The translations under genes were made by a program, and so were the position numbers. Positions 21,770 through 30,540 of a DNA stretch of 64,000 nucleotides are shown here, one piece after another. The stretch is from Rhodococcus sp. ARC_M5 (GTDB lineage Bacteria > Actinomycetota > Actinomycetes > Mycobacteriales > Mycobacteriaceae), in contig NZ_JALGQE010000002.1 of the NCBI RefSeq assembly GCF_022810405.1, forward strand, positions 248,001 through 312,000. The letters are read 5' to 3'. The notes beneath the pieces were generated by a model that did no database searches, had not been told where the DNA came from, and worked only from the letters and a program-made list of their open reading frames with translations. Each line of letters begins with the position of its first letter. Positions within the stretch are counted from its first letter, which is position 1.

Positions 21770-22783
21770 TCAGCCGAGCTTACGCAGGCGCGGCGCGAGG
21801 TCCTTCTCGAAGAGCTCGAGGAACCGCTTCTGATCGTGGCCCGGCGCGTGGAACACCAGGTGATTCAGACCGGCATCGGTGTACTGCTTGACCTTCTCCA
21901 CTGCCTCGTCGGGGTCCGACGCCACGATCCAGCGCTTGGCGACCTGCTCGATCGGCAGCTCGTCGGCGGCCTTCTCCATCTCGATGGGATCGTCGATCGA
22001 GTGCTTCTGCTCGGGCGTCAATGACAGCGGGGCCCAGAAGCGGCAATTCTCCAGCGCCAGTTCGGGGTCGGTGTCGTAACTGATCTTGATCTCGATCATC
22101 TTGTCGATCTCACCGGCGTCGCGCTCGGCCTTGCCCGCGCCCTCTTCCACGGCCGGAAGCAGCTTGTCGGTGTAGAGCTCCATGCCCTTGCCCGAGGTGC
22201 AGATGAATCCGTCGCCCGCGCGTCCTGCATACCGCGCGACGACGGGTCCGCCGGCCGCGATGTACACCGGGATGCCGCCCTCGGGGACGTCGTAGATCGA
22301 CGCGCCCTTGGTCGTGTAGTACTCGCCCTCGAAGTCGACGCGGTCGCCGAGCCACAGCTCGCGCATCAAGCGCACCGACTCACGCAGCCGCGCGAATCGT
22401 TCCTTGAACTCCGGCCATTCGCCGGTGAATCCGGTGGCGATCTCGTTGAGCGCTTCGCCCGTACCCACGCCGAGCATGATGCGTCCCGGGTACAGGCACC
22501 CCATCGTCGCGAATGCCTGCGCGATGACCGACGGGTTGTAGCGGAACGTCGGTGTCAGTACCGAGGTGCCGAGCTGAATCGTGTTCGTACGCTCACCGAC
22601 GGCCGTCATCCAGGCGAGCGAGAACGGGGCGTGCCCACCCTCGTGCCGCCACGGCTGGAAGTGGTCGCTGACCGTCGCCGAATCCATCCCGTGCTGCTCT
22701 GCGAGTACACCGAGCTCGACCAACTCACGCGGTCCGAATTGCTCCGCCGATGCCTTGTATCCGAGCTTGAGACCCTGCGCCAC
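21770..22783 (-). CDS. fgd: F420-dependent glucose-6-phosphate dehydrogenase
   Basis: Oxidises glucose 6-phosphate and reduces coenzyme F420; 337 residues, the same size as mycobacterial Fgd1. A bacterial-luciferase-like TIM barrel is visible: [92 protein letters not shown] and [17 protein letters not shown]. The start is GTG 22783 with a CAGGAG ribosome site. It is convergent with the Ddn-like reductase and near pta-ackA, as in mycobacteria (Rv0407-Rv0409). Confidence 0.95.
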   Translation of the reverse strand: MAQGLKLGYKASAEQFGPRELVELGVLAEQHGMDSATVSDHFQPWRHEGGHAPFSLAWMTAVGERTNTIQLGTSVLTPTFRYNPSVIAQAFATMGCLYPGRIMLGVGTGEALNEIATGFTGEWPEFKERFARLRESVRLMRELWLGDRVDFEGEYYTTKGASIYDVPEGGIPVYIAAGGPVVARYAGRAGDGFICTSGKGMELYTDKLLPAVEEGAGKAERDAGEIDKMIEIKISYDTDPELALENCRFWAPLSLTPEQKHSIDDPIEMEKAADELPIEQVAKRWIVASDPDEAVEKVKQYTDAGLNHLVFHAPGHDQKRFLELFEKDLAPRLRKLG

Positions 22784-22847
22784 GCCGAACTCCTGTCGTT
22801 GGTCGTCCTAGTTCTTCGATTGTGCACCTGTGGTGGTTTGCCACGCT

Positions 22848-23180
22848 CTACTGGATCCCCAGAACAGTGACCACCGCGGCCAGCACCGCCACCGAACCGA
22901 TACCCACGGCGAATATCCACAAGTCTCGTGATTCCGGCATCGGCGCACCGTTCTCCAAGGCATCGCGGACGCGCATCCACCGTCGCAGACCGATGATCGG
23001 GGCCGCCGCGGCGAGCCCGATCAGAATCAATCCGAGCCCCGTGCGGACCCACCCGGTGCTGAAATCGGGAACCAGGTGGACGACCGCAATTCCACCCGCG
23101 AGCAGGCCTAGCGACGTCCGCAACCAGGCAAGAAACGTGCGTTCGCTGGCAAGCGTGAACCGGTCGTCGGGGCGCGTCAC
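22848..23180 (-). CDS. DUF202 (YidH-type) membrane protein
   Basis: A 110-residue membrane protein with the DUF202 signature FTLASERTFLAWLRTSLGLL at the N-terminus and three hydrophobic segments (LGLLAGGIAVVHLV, GLILIGLAAAAPIIGL, LWIFAVGIGSVAVLAAVVTVL). Function is unknown in the family. The GTG start at 23180 overlaps the stop of the gene before it by four bases, indicating a two-gene operon. Confidence 0.85.
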   Translation of the reverse strand: MTRPDDRFTLASERTFLAWLRTSLGLLAGGIAVVHLVPDFSTGWVRTGLGLILIGLAAAAPIIGLRRWMRVRDALENGAPMPESRDLWIFAVGIGSVAVLAAVVTVLGIQ

Positions 23181-23515
23181 GCCGGAGCGGTGATGCGTTC
23201 GCGGATGAGTCGGGCAACGAGTTGAGGGTCTTTGGGGGTGAATACCGGCGAGATGCGGCGGATGGTGAGCACCACTGCAGTGTCCTTCTTGGGACGCATC
23301 ACGTCCAGCGGAAGCCACTGGTCGTCGGTCGACGCACCCCATAGCCGCCACCGCCCGTTCCAGTTGCCGAGGACGGCGGTGTCGACGGCGCGGATCTTGT
23401 CGTACGGCACGAACTTTTTCGTGGCCAAGGGGAAGTAGTAGTGCCTCAGGGTGACACCGGCCTCGTCGAGAAGAACCAGCCCGTCGTCGTAGATCACATC
23501 GCAATTTATTCGCAC
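23177..23515 (-). CDS. Hypothetical small PH-like domain protein
   Basis: A 112-residue protein, mostly beta by appearance: VIYDDGLVLLDEAGVTLRHY, YFPLATKKFVPYDKIRAVD, GNWNGRWRLWGASTDDQWLP and AVVLTIRRISPVFTPKDPQ. The arrangement (strand, conserved basic patch, Trp-rich middle, helix at the end) resembles bacterial PH-like domains that sit with small membrane proteins. No catalytic motif was seen. GTG start; coupled to the DUF202 gene by a four-base overlap. The name is inference from shape only. Confidence 0.65.
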   Translation of the reverse strand: MRINCDVIYDDGLVLLDEAGVTLRHYYFPLATKKFVPYDKIRAVDTAVLGNWNGRWRLWGASTDDQWLPLDVMRPKKDTAVVLTIRRISPVFTPKDPQLVARLIRERITAPA

Positions 23516-23566
23516 AGGTAACGGTATGTCTTCGAGCTCAGAGCACGCAACAGCGGATTTCGGAAC

Positions 23567-24259
23567 CTATCTCGGGTTCGGTGCGGGCGTTCTCACCAAC
23601 GTCAGGTGAGACGTCCGACGTAGCTCGAATCCGATGGACAAGTAGAGCTCGATGGCGCGCACATTTGCGTCCGACGCATGGAGGAACGGCTCCTCGCCAC
23701 GGGCGCGGATACCGTGACCGATGGCGCGAACCAGATCGGTCGCCAGCCCCTGCCCGCGAAACGCCGGGTCGGTGCACACCGCACTGATCTCCGTCCATCC
23801 CGGCGGGTGCATGCGCTCGCCCGCCATCGCGATCAGAGCCCCGCCGCGTCGGACTCCGAGGTAAGTGCCGAGTTCGATGGTCCGAGGCAAAAACGGCCCG
23901 GGCTCGGTGCGGCGAACCAGACCGAGCATCTCTGGGACGTCCACAGCGGTCAGCTCGACCGCCTCGGAAAAGGGCCGCGTTTCGAGATGCGTGCCGATCA
24001 ACTGCACCAAACCGAATGTCTCCACATGCGACCACCCCGCGGGCAACTCACGTTCCGGACCGTCGAGCCCCACCACGGTGCGCGGGCCGAACAGGGCCGC
24101 AATGTCCTCCCAGTCCTGAGGTTCGAGGACATCGGGGTGAACCAGAAACGGAGACACCTCGGGATCGGCACGGATTATCCGCCCGCGACGGACTGCGAAC
24201 CGCGCCAACGCGCCTTCGAGGGAGTTGCGGATGGGGTCGTCGAGTAGATGAGCGGACAC
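23567..24259 (-). CDS. GNAT family N-acetyltransferase
   Basis: About 230 residues. The N-terminal half resembles the FR47/GCN5-related extension (HLLDDPIRNSLEGALARFAV, PDVLEPQDWEDIAALFG). The C-terminal half is the GNAT domain: GTYLGVRRGGALIAMAGERM, ISAVCTDPAFRGQGLATDLV with the acetyl-CoA loop R-G-x-G-L-A, EEPFLHASDANVRAIELYLS and IGFELRRTSHLTLVRT. The substrate is unknown. GTG 24259 was chosen to match the family N-terminus; upstream starts exist and no ribosome site decides. It is divergent from the aminopeptidase gene. Confidence 0.82.
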   Translation of the reverse strand: MSAHLLDDPIRNSLEGALARFAVRRGRIIRADPEVSPFLVHPDVLEPQDWEDIAALFGPRTVVGLDGPERELPAGWSHVETFGLVQLIGTHLETRPFSEAVELTAVDVPEMLGLVRRTEPGPFLPRTIELGTYLGVRRGGALIAMAGERMHPPGWTEISAVCTDPAFRGQGLATDLVRAIGHGIRARGEEPFLHASDANVRAIELYLSIGFELRRTSHLTLVRTPAPNPR

Positions 24260-24322
24260 AGCAAATAGAGTCGCACGGACAGTCTTCTGGTCGACGCGCC
24301 GTCCGAGCCAGACGCCAATACT

Positions 24323-24334
24323 TATACCGGTATA
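24323..24334. promoter_or_regulatory. Palindrome TATACCGGTATA in a divergent promoter
   Basis: A perfect 12-base palindrome lies 29 bases before the methionine aminopeptidase ATG and 64 bases from the divergent acetyltransferase start. TATAGT (24331-24336), overlapping it, could be a -10 element for the aminopeptidase. It looks like an operator, but no regulator gene is adjacent. Confidence 0.4.
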
Positions 24335-24363
24335 GTTATTCGTCACACGACGAAAGGCAGACC

Positions 24364-25134
24364 ATGATCGAAATCCTCCCGCCGAGCAAGATCCCCCTCG
24401 CACGCAAATCGGGAGCGTTGGTCGCCGAGATTCTCCAGACCGTCCGCGAGCGTGCCACCGTCGGCACCAACCTGCTCGAGATCGACGAGTGGACCAAAGA
24501 CATCATCCTCGGGGCCGGGGCAACGTCCTGCTATGTCGACTACGCACCGTCCTTCGGCCGCGGCCCGTTCGGTCACTACATCTGCACCTCCGTCAACGAT
24601 GCAGTGCTACATGGACTTCCGCACGACTACGCCCTGGCCGACGGCGATCTGCTGACTCTCGATCTCGCCGTGATCCTCGGCGGCGTGGCAGCGGACTCCG
24701 CCATCAGCTTCGTCGTCGGAGAGCCCCGTAAAGAAGACACCGCAATGATCGACGCCACCGAACGAGCATTGGCCGCAGGAATCGCCGCGGCTCGGCCGGG
24801 AAACAAGATCGGCGACATCTCGCACGCAATCGGCACAGTCCTCCGCGAAGCCGGCTACCCGATCAACATGCAGTTCGGCGGCCACGGCATCGGCTCCACC
24901 ATGCATCAGGACCCGCACGTGTCCAACTCCGGACGCCCCGGACGCGGCTACGGCCTTCGCCCCGGCCTGATGCTCGCACTGGAGCCCTGGATCATGGAAG
25001 ACACCGACGAGCTCGTCACCGACGACGACGGATGGACTCTGCGGAGCACGACGGGATGCCGCACTGCGCACAGCGAGCACACGGTGGTCATCACCGACGA
25101 CGGTGCCGAGATCATGACGCTCCGCTCATCCTGA
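24364..25134 (+). CDS. map: Type I methionine aminopeptidase
   Basis: Removes the N-terminal Met; 256 residues. The pita-bread metallopeptidase motifs are present: ICTSVNDAVLHGLPHD (substrate His), LLTLDLAVILGGVAADSAIS (metal Asp pair D..x10..D), GHGIGSTMHQDPHVSN (metal His in GHGIG), ALEPWIMED (metal Glu) and AHSEHTVVIT (metal Glu). It lacks an SH3-binding N-terminal extension, so it is a short MAP. Many actinomycetes carry more than one MAP, and the other copy would lie outside the window. ATG 24364 is preceded by AAAGG. Confidence 0.92.
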   Translation: MIEILPPSKIPLARKSGALVAEILQTVRERATVGTNLLEIDEWTKDIILGAGATSCYVDYAPSFGRGPFGHYICTSVNDAVLHGLPHDYALADGDLLTLDLAVILGGVAADSAISFVVGEPRKEDTAMIDATERALAAGIAAARPGNKIGDISHAIGTVLREAGYPINMQFGGHGIGSTMHQDPHVSNSGRPGRGYGLRPGLMLALEPWIMEDTDELVTDDDGWTLRSTTGCRTAHSEHTVVITDDGAEIMTLRSS

Positions 25135-25219
25135 CCCGACGGCCAAAGGGTCAACCGGTGCGATCACAGCGAGTGGATCCCTGGCGGAACTGCCGACGAA
25201 GTTGCGTAACGCCTGACCG

Positions 25220-25744
25220 TCACTGCGGCAGAGCAGCAGTTCTGCGTCGACGATTTCGCCGGACCACCACGAACACGAGCAGTGCAACCAGAACCACGGC
25301 GATCACGGCACCGAGTGCTGTTGCGCCGCGGAAGCCCGGCGCGCTGGTGTCGAGGGTGCGTTCACCGGCGTGAGCGGCATTGCTGGTGCCGAGGACGATC
25401 GTGAGCGTCAACAAGTTCGGGATGGCCGTCACTACAGCCAGGATCACGGCTCCGATGGCGAGCTGCTTGCCCGCCCTACCCTTGCGCACCGACCAGGCGC
25501 TCCAGAAGAACACCAGCGGCGCGAACGTGCAGACGATGCCGAACAACAGGCCCCACAGAATGCCCTTGGTGAACGTACTGTCCGCGAGACTCTCGACCCG
25601 CAGACTCCACCAGCGCGGCAGGAATGCGGCGAGGACGAAGTACGCGATCAACAACAGAACGATGCCGGCTCCGACGAGGATGCCCCGTCTCTTCCAGTTC
25701 GCCGAGCTGGTCGACGGTGCGGGCGTGGTCGGATCGGCAGTCAT
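25220..25744 (-). CDS. Hypothetical four-helix membrane protein
   Basis: A 174-residue protein with a short Pro/Thr/Ser-rich cytoplasmic start (TADPTTPAPSTSSANWKRRG), then four helices: ILVGAGIVLLLIAYFVLAAF, ILWGLLFGIVCTFAPLVFFW, LAIGAVILAVVTAIPNLLTL and ALGAVIAVVLVALLVFVVV, ending in a basic tail (RRNRRRRT). FLPRWWSLRVESLADSTF lies in the first outside loop. I recognise proteins of this shape in actinomycetes but no function. The start codon overlaps the stop of a short upstream reading frame that I did not call. Confidence 0.7.
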   Translation of the reverse strand: MTADPTTPAPSTSSANWKRRGILVGAGIVLLLIAYFVLAAFLPRWWSLRVESLADSTFTKGILWGLLFGIVCTFAPLVFFWSAWSVRKGRAGKQLAIGAVILAVVTAIPNLLTLTIVLGTSNAAHAGERTLDTSAPGFRGATALGAVIAVVLVALLVFVVVRRNRRRRTAALPQ

Positions 25745-26004
25745 GAGGACATGGTAGATCGTGCCGAGCAGTACCCCACTCGAGTCGAGACCCGATCGTT
25801 AGCTCTCCTGTCCGCACAGCAACCCTGGACCGCCACCACGTGGACGCTGAATTCGCTGCGAGCGCCCGTTGCAATCACGCTGACTCGAAAGCCGGGCGCT
25901 ACCGATCCCCGTCCGTCGACCTCCAAGAAGATCCGGTCTCCCGCTCGAAAGCCGGTCGAGTTCATGCACCCAACGCCAACCGGTCGAAGCGAAACAACCG
26001 TCCA

Positions 26005-26598
26005 TCAATCGATCTCGTCAGGTTCCGTCGTGAGACGCAGTCCCTTTACCAACACCCTCGCCATCTTTCGCGGGTCGTAGCGGGGATCCGTTGCACCGAT
26101 ACACAGGTTGCCGACCGCGCGCATCAGCTCCAGCGCGGTCTGCCCCGGTGCAATCTCCCCCGAGTCCGCAGCGGCGTCGAGCAGTGACTCGCACACGGGA
26201 ACAAGCCGATCCAGGAAGTAGCTGTGCAAGGTTTCGAATCCGCCGCTGTCCGACTGCATCGCTTCGGCCAGACCGTGTTTGGTGACCAGGAAGTCGACGA
26301 ACTGGTCGATCCACAGCACCAACGCGGCGTGCGGTGATTCGCGGCCAGCGAGAAGCTCCTGACCCGCGACGGCACACGCTTCGACCTGATGCCGAAAGAC
26401 AGCAACGACGAGATCACCACGCGTCGGGAAGTGCCGATAGATGGTTCCGACGCCGACGCCGGCCCGTCGGGCAATCTCACGCACCGGTACCTCTACTCCC
26501 GAGTCGACGAACGCAGTCGCGGCCGCGTCGAGCAAGGTCGCTTCGTTCCGCCTCGCATCCGCCCGTTTCCTGGGCTGCTCGGCTTCTGCCTCGGTCAC
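26005..26598 (-). CDS. TetR family transcriptional regulator
   Basis: A 197-residue repressor. The N-terminal helix-turn-helix is RNEATLLDAAATAFVDSG followed by VREIARRAGVGVGTIYRHFP, with the typical TIYRHF recognition helix; the C-terminal ligand domain is divergent (SbtR-like). The start is GTG 26598 with a GGAGGG ribosome site. It is divergent from the aldo/keto reductase gene, and the space between them holds two perfect 15-base palindromes, most simply its operators. It probably represses itself and the downstream oxidoreductases until a small molecule binds. Confidence 0.9.
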   Translation of the reverse strand: MTEAEAEQPRKRADARRNEATLLDAAATAFVDSGVEVPVREIARRAGVGVGTIYRHFPTRGDLVVAVFRHQVEACAVAGQELLAGRESPHAALVLWIDQFVDFLVTKHGLAEAMQSDSGGFETLHSYFLDRLVPVCESLLDAAADSGEIAPGQTALELMRAVGNLCIGATDPRYDPRKMARVLVKGLRLTTEPDEID

Positions 26599-26620
26599 AG
26601 TCCCTCCAGGTATCGACAAA

Positions 26621-26662
26621 CGGAACACTGTTCCGTATGTTGGTTTACGGAACGTCGTTCCG
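26621..26662. promoter_or_regulatory. Two TetR-type operators, CGGAACN-N-NGTTCCG
   Basis: CGGAACACTGTTCCG (26621-26635) and CGGAACGTCGTTCCG (26648-26662) are both perfect 7-1-7 inverted repeats with centres 27 bases apart. They lie between the tetR GTG (26598) and the reductase ATG (26706) and cover the likely promoters of both. Confidence 0.85.
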
Positions 26663-26705
26663 CTTTCACACACAGTAGCCCCACAGTGGCCAAGAGGAGA
26701 TCACC

Positions 26706-27725
26706 ATGCAGTACCGCACACTGGGACGAACAGGCGTCCAGGTCAGCACGCTCTCGCTCGGCGCGATGAACTTCGGAGCCATCGGGCGCACCACACAAGA
26801 CGAGGCCACCGCGATCGTCGATGCAGCACTCGAGGGCGGCATCAACCTCATCGACACCGCGGACATGTACAGCCAGGGGCAGTCCGAGGAGATGGTCGGC
26901 AAGGCGATCGCAGGTCGGCGCGAGAACGTCGTTCTGGCCACGAAAGTGTTCAACCCGATGGGCGACGAACGGAACCATCAGGGCAGCTCCCGCCGCTGGA
27001 TCGTCACCGAACTCGAGAACAGCCTGCGCCGACTCGACACCGATCACGTCGACCTCTACCAGATACACCGATGGGATCCCACGACGAGTGACGAGGAAAC
27101 CCTCTCCGCCCTGACGGATCTGCAGAGAGCCGGGAAAATTCGCTACTTCGGATCCTCCACCTATCCGGCGTACCGAACCGTGCAGGCGCAGTGGGCCGCG
27201 AAGGAACACCATCTCGCACGGTTCGTCACCGAACAGCCGCCGTACTCGATCCTGCAGCGCGGCATCGAATCTCACGTCCTTCCTGTCACCCAGGAATACG
27301 GCATGGGTGTACTCGCGTGGAGCCCCCTGGCGGGCGGATTCCTCTCCGGTGCCATCCGGGCAGGACAGGCCGCGACCTCCCAACGCGCCACGATGATGCC
27401 CGAACGCTTCGGTCCCGACACTCCCACCGGACAGGCCAAACTCGACGCTGTGGAGAAACTTGTCGCGGTAGCCGACGATGCCGGGCTGACGTTGATCCAA
27501 CTCGCTCTCGGTTTCGTGACCGCCCATCCGGGAGTCACCAGTGCGATCGTCGGGCCTCGTACTGTCGCCCATCTACACTCGCAACTCGCTGCGGCCGACA
27601 CCGTCCTGACCGGCGACATCCTCGACAGGATCGACGAGATCGTCTTGCCCGGTGTCGATCTCGCTCCCGGCGACAAGTTCGACACCCCACCCGCGCTGCT
27701 CGACGCATCACTGCGGAGACGCTGA
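26706..27725 (+). CDS. Aldo/keto reductase
   Basis: A 339-residue NADPH-dependent oxidoreductase. Family motifs are MQYRTLGRTGVQVSTLSLG, LIDTADMYSQGQSE with catalytic Asp and Tyr, VLATKVFNPMG with catalytic Lys, VDLYQIHRWDPTTSDEETL with the His, and the cofactor-binding end SAIVGPRTVAHLHSQLAA. It belongs to the group that includes YakC/Tas-like reductases; the substrate is unknown. ATG 26706 has AGGAG seven bases upstream. It is first in a two-gene unit with the LLM oxidoreductase and divergent from its probable TetR repressor. Confidence 0.92.
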   Translation: MQYRTLGRTGVQVSTLSLGAMNFGAIGRTTQDEATAIVDAALEGGINLIDTADMYSQGQSEEMVGKAIAGRRENVVLATKVFNPMGDERNHQGSSRRWIVTELENSLRRLDTDHVDLYQIHRWDPTTSDEETLSALTDLQRAGKIRYFGSSTYPAYRTVQAQWAAKEHHLARFVTEQPPYSILQRGIESHVLPVTQEYGMGVLAWSPLAGGFLSGAIRAGQAATSQRATMMPERFGPDTPTGQAKLDAVEKLVAVADDAGLTLIQLALGFVTAHPGVTSAIVGPRTVAHLHSQLAAADTVLTGDILDRIDEIVLPGVDLAPGDKFDTPPALLDASLRRR

Positions 27726-27726
27726 C

Positions 27727-28584
27727 ATGGCAAGTTTCGGGATCATGACCCCTCCGCAGAACGTCTCTTACGCAGACCTTCTCCGGGTGTGGTGCGAGGC
27801 AGACGGCATCGCGGAGATCGAGCATGCGTGGCTGTTCGATCACCTCATGCCCATCGGCGGCGACCTCGACGGCCCGATCTTCGAGGGTTGGACCATGCTG
27901 GCCGCACTCGCCGCACAGACCGAGCGGATCAGACTCGGAATCATGGTCACCAGCAACCGCATTCGCCCACCGGCGATCCTCGCAAAAATCGCTACTACGG
28001 TCGACGCGGTCTCGTACGGTCGGCTGGACTTCGGCATCGGTGCCGGGTCACGGCCGAGTGTGCCGATGGCGCGACGGGAATACGACGGCAGCGGTCTTCC
28101 GTACAGTGACGCCGCGGAAGCCGTAGCGCGGCTGGGTGAATCGCTCACCGTGATTCGCAAGCTCTGGACCGAGGACGAACCGTTCGACTTTCACGGTGCC
28201 CACGTCGATCTCGTGGGGGCGTTCCAGAACCCGAAACCTGTTCAGCGACCGGGCCCACCGATCGTCATCGGCGGCCGAGCAGCAGGTGTGCTGCGTCTCG
28301 TCGCCGCGCACGCCGACACATGGAACATCCCCGGCGGGGACCTCGACGATGCACTCGACCGAGCGAGGTTACTCGACCGATTCTGTGACGAGATCGGGCG
28401 CGATCCGGCGACGATCACCCGATCGATCGCTCTCGGGGTGTCGTTCGAGGAACCCGAGAAGACGAGAAACGACATCGGTGACGCCGTGGCCGCGGGATTC
28501 GATCATGTCGTTCTCATCCTGTCGGGCCCCTACCCCGACGGCATCGCGCACCGAGTGACCGAGGAGTTCATCGATCGCTCGTAA
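27727..28584 (+). CDS. Luciferase-like (LLM) oxidoreductase
   Basis: A 285-residue F420- or FMN-dependent oxidoreductase. TIM-barrel motifs are AWLFDHLMPIGGDLDGPIFE, ERIRLGIMVTSNRIRPPAIL, TVDAVSYGRLDFGIGAGSRP, RLGESLTVIRKLW, GPPIVIGGRAAGVLRLVAAH and ADTWNIPGG. The class fits F420-dependent enzymes of mycobacteria, and the window also carries fgd. It starts one base after the reductase stop, so the two are one transcription unit under the TetR operators. The substrate is unknown. Confidence 0.88.
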   Translation: MASFGIMTPPQNVSYADLLRVWCEADGIAEIEHAWLFDHLMPIGGDLDGPIFEGWTMLAALAAQTERIRLGIMVTSNRIRPPAILAKIATTVDAVSYGRLDFGIGAGSRPSVPMARREYDGSGLPYSDAAEAVARLGESLTVIRKLWTEDEPFDFHGAHVDLVGAFQNPKPVQRPGPPIVIGGRAAGVLRLVAAHADTWNIPGGDLDDALDRARLLDRFCDEIGRDPATITRSIALGVSFEEPEKTRNDIGDAVAAGFDHVVLILSGPYPDGIAHRVTEEFIDRS

Positions 28585-28608
28585 GAACCCGTGCGCTGGG
28601 CCTTGTCC

Positions 28609-29544
28609 TCACGGAATCAGGACGAACTTTCCACGCGGGTGTGTAGATTGCAGTTCGGCATGCGCCTTCGCGACGTCGTCGAGCGGGAAGGTCTTCGCGA
28701 CTGTCACCTCGAACACTCCTGCACCTGCCTGCTCCAGCAGCACCGGCGATGCGAGGCGTCGACGCTCCATGCTCGCCGGCCCACCAACGGTGAGAAACCC
28801 GTCCGACGATGCCCGCCCGAAGGCTGCCGTGCTGACCAATTTCGAACTGTTCGTGAGCAATTCGAGTGATACGTCGACGGCCTCATCGGTGCCGACCGTA
28901 TCGATTGCCGCATCCACCCCATTCGGTGCGGCTGCTCGCACACGGTCGATGAGTCCGTCGCCGTATTCGACGGGCTCGGCCCCGTAGGCCCGGAGTGCAT
29001 CGTGGTTCTGGTGGCGCGCAGTCCCGATGACGGTGGCACCGCGCTCCCGAGCGAGCTGAGCCACCACGGACCCGACGCCGCCTGCCGCCCCGTGCACGAG
29101 AACCGTATCTCCGCTCGTGACACCGACGGATTCCAACGCGTCGTATGCAGTTCCGGCCACGGCCAGTACGCCCGCAGCAACGTTCCAATCCAAGGCTTCC
29201 GGCTTCGGGAACACGAACCGCGCGGGAGCCAGAATCCGCTCGGCGTACGTACCGTTCTGGCCGGACACGATCACTTCGTCGCCGACGGCGATAGGCCCGA
29301 CCGGTCCCTCGACACCTTCGCCGACCGCGACGACGATGCCCGACGCCTCGCTGCCCAGTGGGATCGGAAGCTTCGATGCATCGGTGCCGAACGCACCGCT
29401 GTAGCTCTTGTAGTCGAAGGGGTTGACGCCGATCGCCTTCACCTCGACCAGAACCTCGCCTTCGGACGGCTCGGGTAGCTCTCGTTCGACGATCTCGATG
29501 GCGTCCGGTCCACCGTAGGACGCTGCAACTGCGGCTCGTGTCAT
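28609..29544 (-). CDS. NADP-dependent quinone oxidoreductase-like (zinc-less MDR) protein
   Basis: A 311-residue medium-chain dehydrogenase/reductase. Visible motifs are VLVEVKAIGVNPFDYKSYSG, LPIPLGSEASGIVVAVGEGV, GDEVIVSGQNGTYAERIL, GTAYDALESVGVTSGDTVLV and the nucleotide loop HGAAGGVGSVVAQLARERG. No zinc-binding Cys cluster is present, which marks the quinone-reductase branch. The start was placed at ATG 29544 (MTRAAVAASYGGP). It is convergent with the LLM gene and may belong to the same stress-response group by location only. Confidence 0.88.
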   Translation of the reverse strand: MTRAAVAASYGGPDAIEIVERELPEPSEGEVLVEVKAIGVNPFDYKSYSGAFGTDASKLPIPLGSEASGIVVAVGEGVEGPVGPIAVGDEVIVSGQNGTYAERILAPARFVFPKPEALDWNVAAGVLAVAGTAYDALESVGVTSGDTVLVHGAAGGVGSVVAQLARERGATVIGTARHQNHDALRAYGAEPVEYGDGLIDRVRAAAPNGVDAAIDTVGTDEAVDVSLELLTNSSKLVSTAAFGRASSDGFLTVGGPASMERRRLASPVLLEQAGAGVFEVTVAKTFPLDDVAKAHAELQSTHPRGKFVLIP

Positions 29545-29668
29545 AGGCAGTACAACGGTCGACACGACGCCGTTGTTCCGCTCGAAACCGAGGTGCAGAC
29601 CGAGACGCCGTTCACAGCGCAGCGAAAGCTGTCCCAAGATACTCGAACGCAGAGGCCGCGTTTACCGG

Positions 29669-30223
29669 TCAGACGGCCACCGACAGTTCAGCGCATTCGC
29701 TGCCTTCCGGACCTGAATGAAGCTGCTGCTGAGCAGTATTCGATGCGTCGGTGACCACGCGTTGCATCCAATACGCGACTGTTCGATCAGTGGCGGCAAA
29801 CCGATCCAGCACGTCCATGCACAGCCAGGTCGCGATCGAGAAGTCCTGTTCCACTCCGTCGAGCCCGATCAGCGCCAACTCGTCGGCCACGGCGATGAGA
29901 GCGCGATCGACACCGGAACTCCGACGCTCCAGCCATCCCAACGCCCGCCGGAGATACTGCCAATCGGCCGCGGGCACAGAGCTGGTGGCCGATTGCCTGC
30001 ACAGTTCCGCCGTCGCAACGAGCGCGTCCACAACCGGTGTCGACAGTGCACCGTCGAGTTCGGCGAGCATGCCCCGATCGGAATCCAAAAGGTCGGCCAT
30101 GTAGCGCCAACGCGCCGAAGGGGCAACATCCTCGGGCCACAGGTCCGTCGTACCGAACTGGAGTCGCGTGATCAGTTCCTTCGGTGAACTGCCCGAAGCG
30201 GCGAAACGAAATGCGTCGTTCAT
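29669..30223 (-). CDS. Hypothetical protein
   Basis: A 184-residue acidic, probably all-helical soluble protein: LITRLQFGTTDLWPEDVAPS, WRYMADLLDSDRGMLAELDG, YLRRALGWLERRSSGVDRAL, IAVADELALIGLDGVEQDFS and RFAATDRTVAYWMQRVV. I recognise no family. ATG 30223 has GGGG about nine bases upstream; ATG 30232 is also possible. The frame remains open upstream, but that part is not protein-like. It is divergent from the DUF222/HNH gene, with a 317-base gap that holds only promoter signals. Confidence 0.6.
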   Translation of the reverse strand: MNDAFRFAASGSSPKELITRLQFGTTDLWPEDVAPSARWRYMADLLDSDRGMLAELDGALSTPVVDALVATAELCRQSATSSVPAADWQYLRRALGWLERRSSGVDRALIAVADELALIGLDGVEQDFSIATWLCMDVLDRFAATDRTVAYWMQRVVTDASNTAQQQLHSGPEGSECAELSVAV

Positions 30224-30511
30224 GTCGATCATCCCCACTGGGTCAACACACAACATCGGACACCGGCTCGACACTCGAGCTCGGAGAGACAGCCGAGCAG
30301 TGGCTTTCGTCACCGATGCAAGCAACGCTGCTGTGGTCGTTACGTCCGCCTTGGGGGATATTGAACGCCGCCACCAGCATCTACGCGACTCGTCGTTACC
30401 AAAAATCGACAACGTCACACTGGTGGCCGATGTGTAATCCACCACATAGTGCAGCGCTCCGACCGGGCCGTTTCGACTGCCGAGTGCGAGCAGGAACGTG
30501 TGTTCGAAAAC

Positions 30512-30534
30512 TTGTCGGTGGGTCGCGATAGATT
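30512..30534 (+). promoter_or_regulatory. PafBC-type (RecA-independent DNA damage) promoter
   Basis: TTGTCGGTG (30512-30520), exactly eight bases, then TAGATT (30529-30534) match the mycobacterial RecA-independent damage promoter TTGTCRGTG-N8-TAnnnT recognised through PafBC. The ATG of the DUF222/HNH gene is at 30541, six bases after the -10 element, so the transcript would be leaderless. Confidence 0.88.
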
Positions 30535-30540
30535 CTGTTC

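Noticed and set aside
25741-25965. A 74-codon minus-strand frame whose stop overlaps the start of the four-helix membrane protein gene
   Set aside because: The ATGA overlap is suggestive, but third-position GC (about 70 percent by hand count) is lower than in neighbouring genes and the product matches nothing. Not called.
30184-30531. A 115-codon plus-strand frame before the DUF222/HNH gene
   Set aside because: It overlaps the PafBC-type promoter and the start of the opposite gene, and has no recognisable features.
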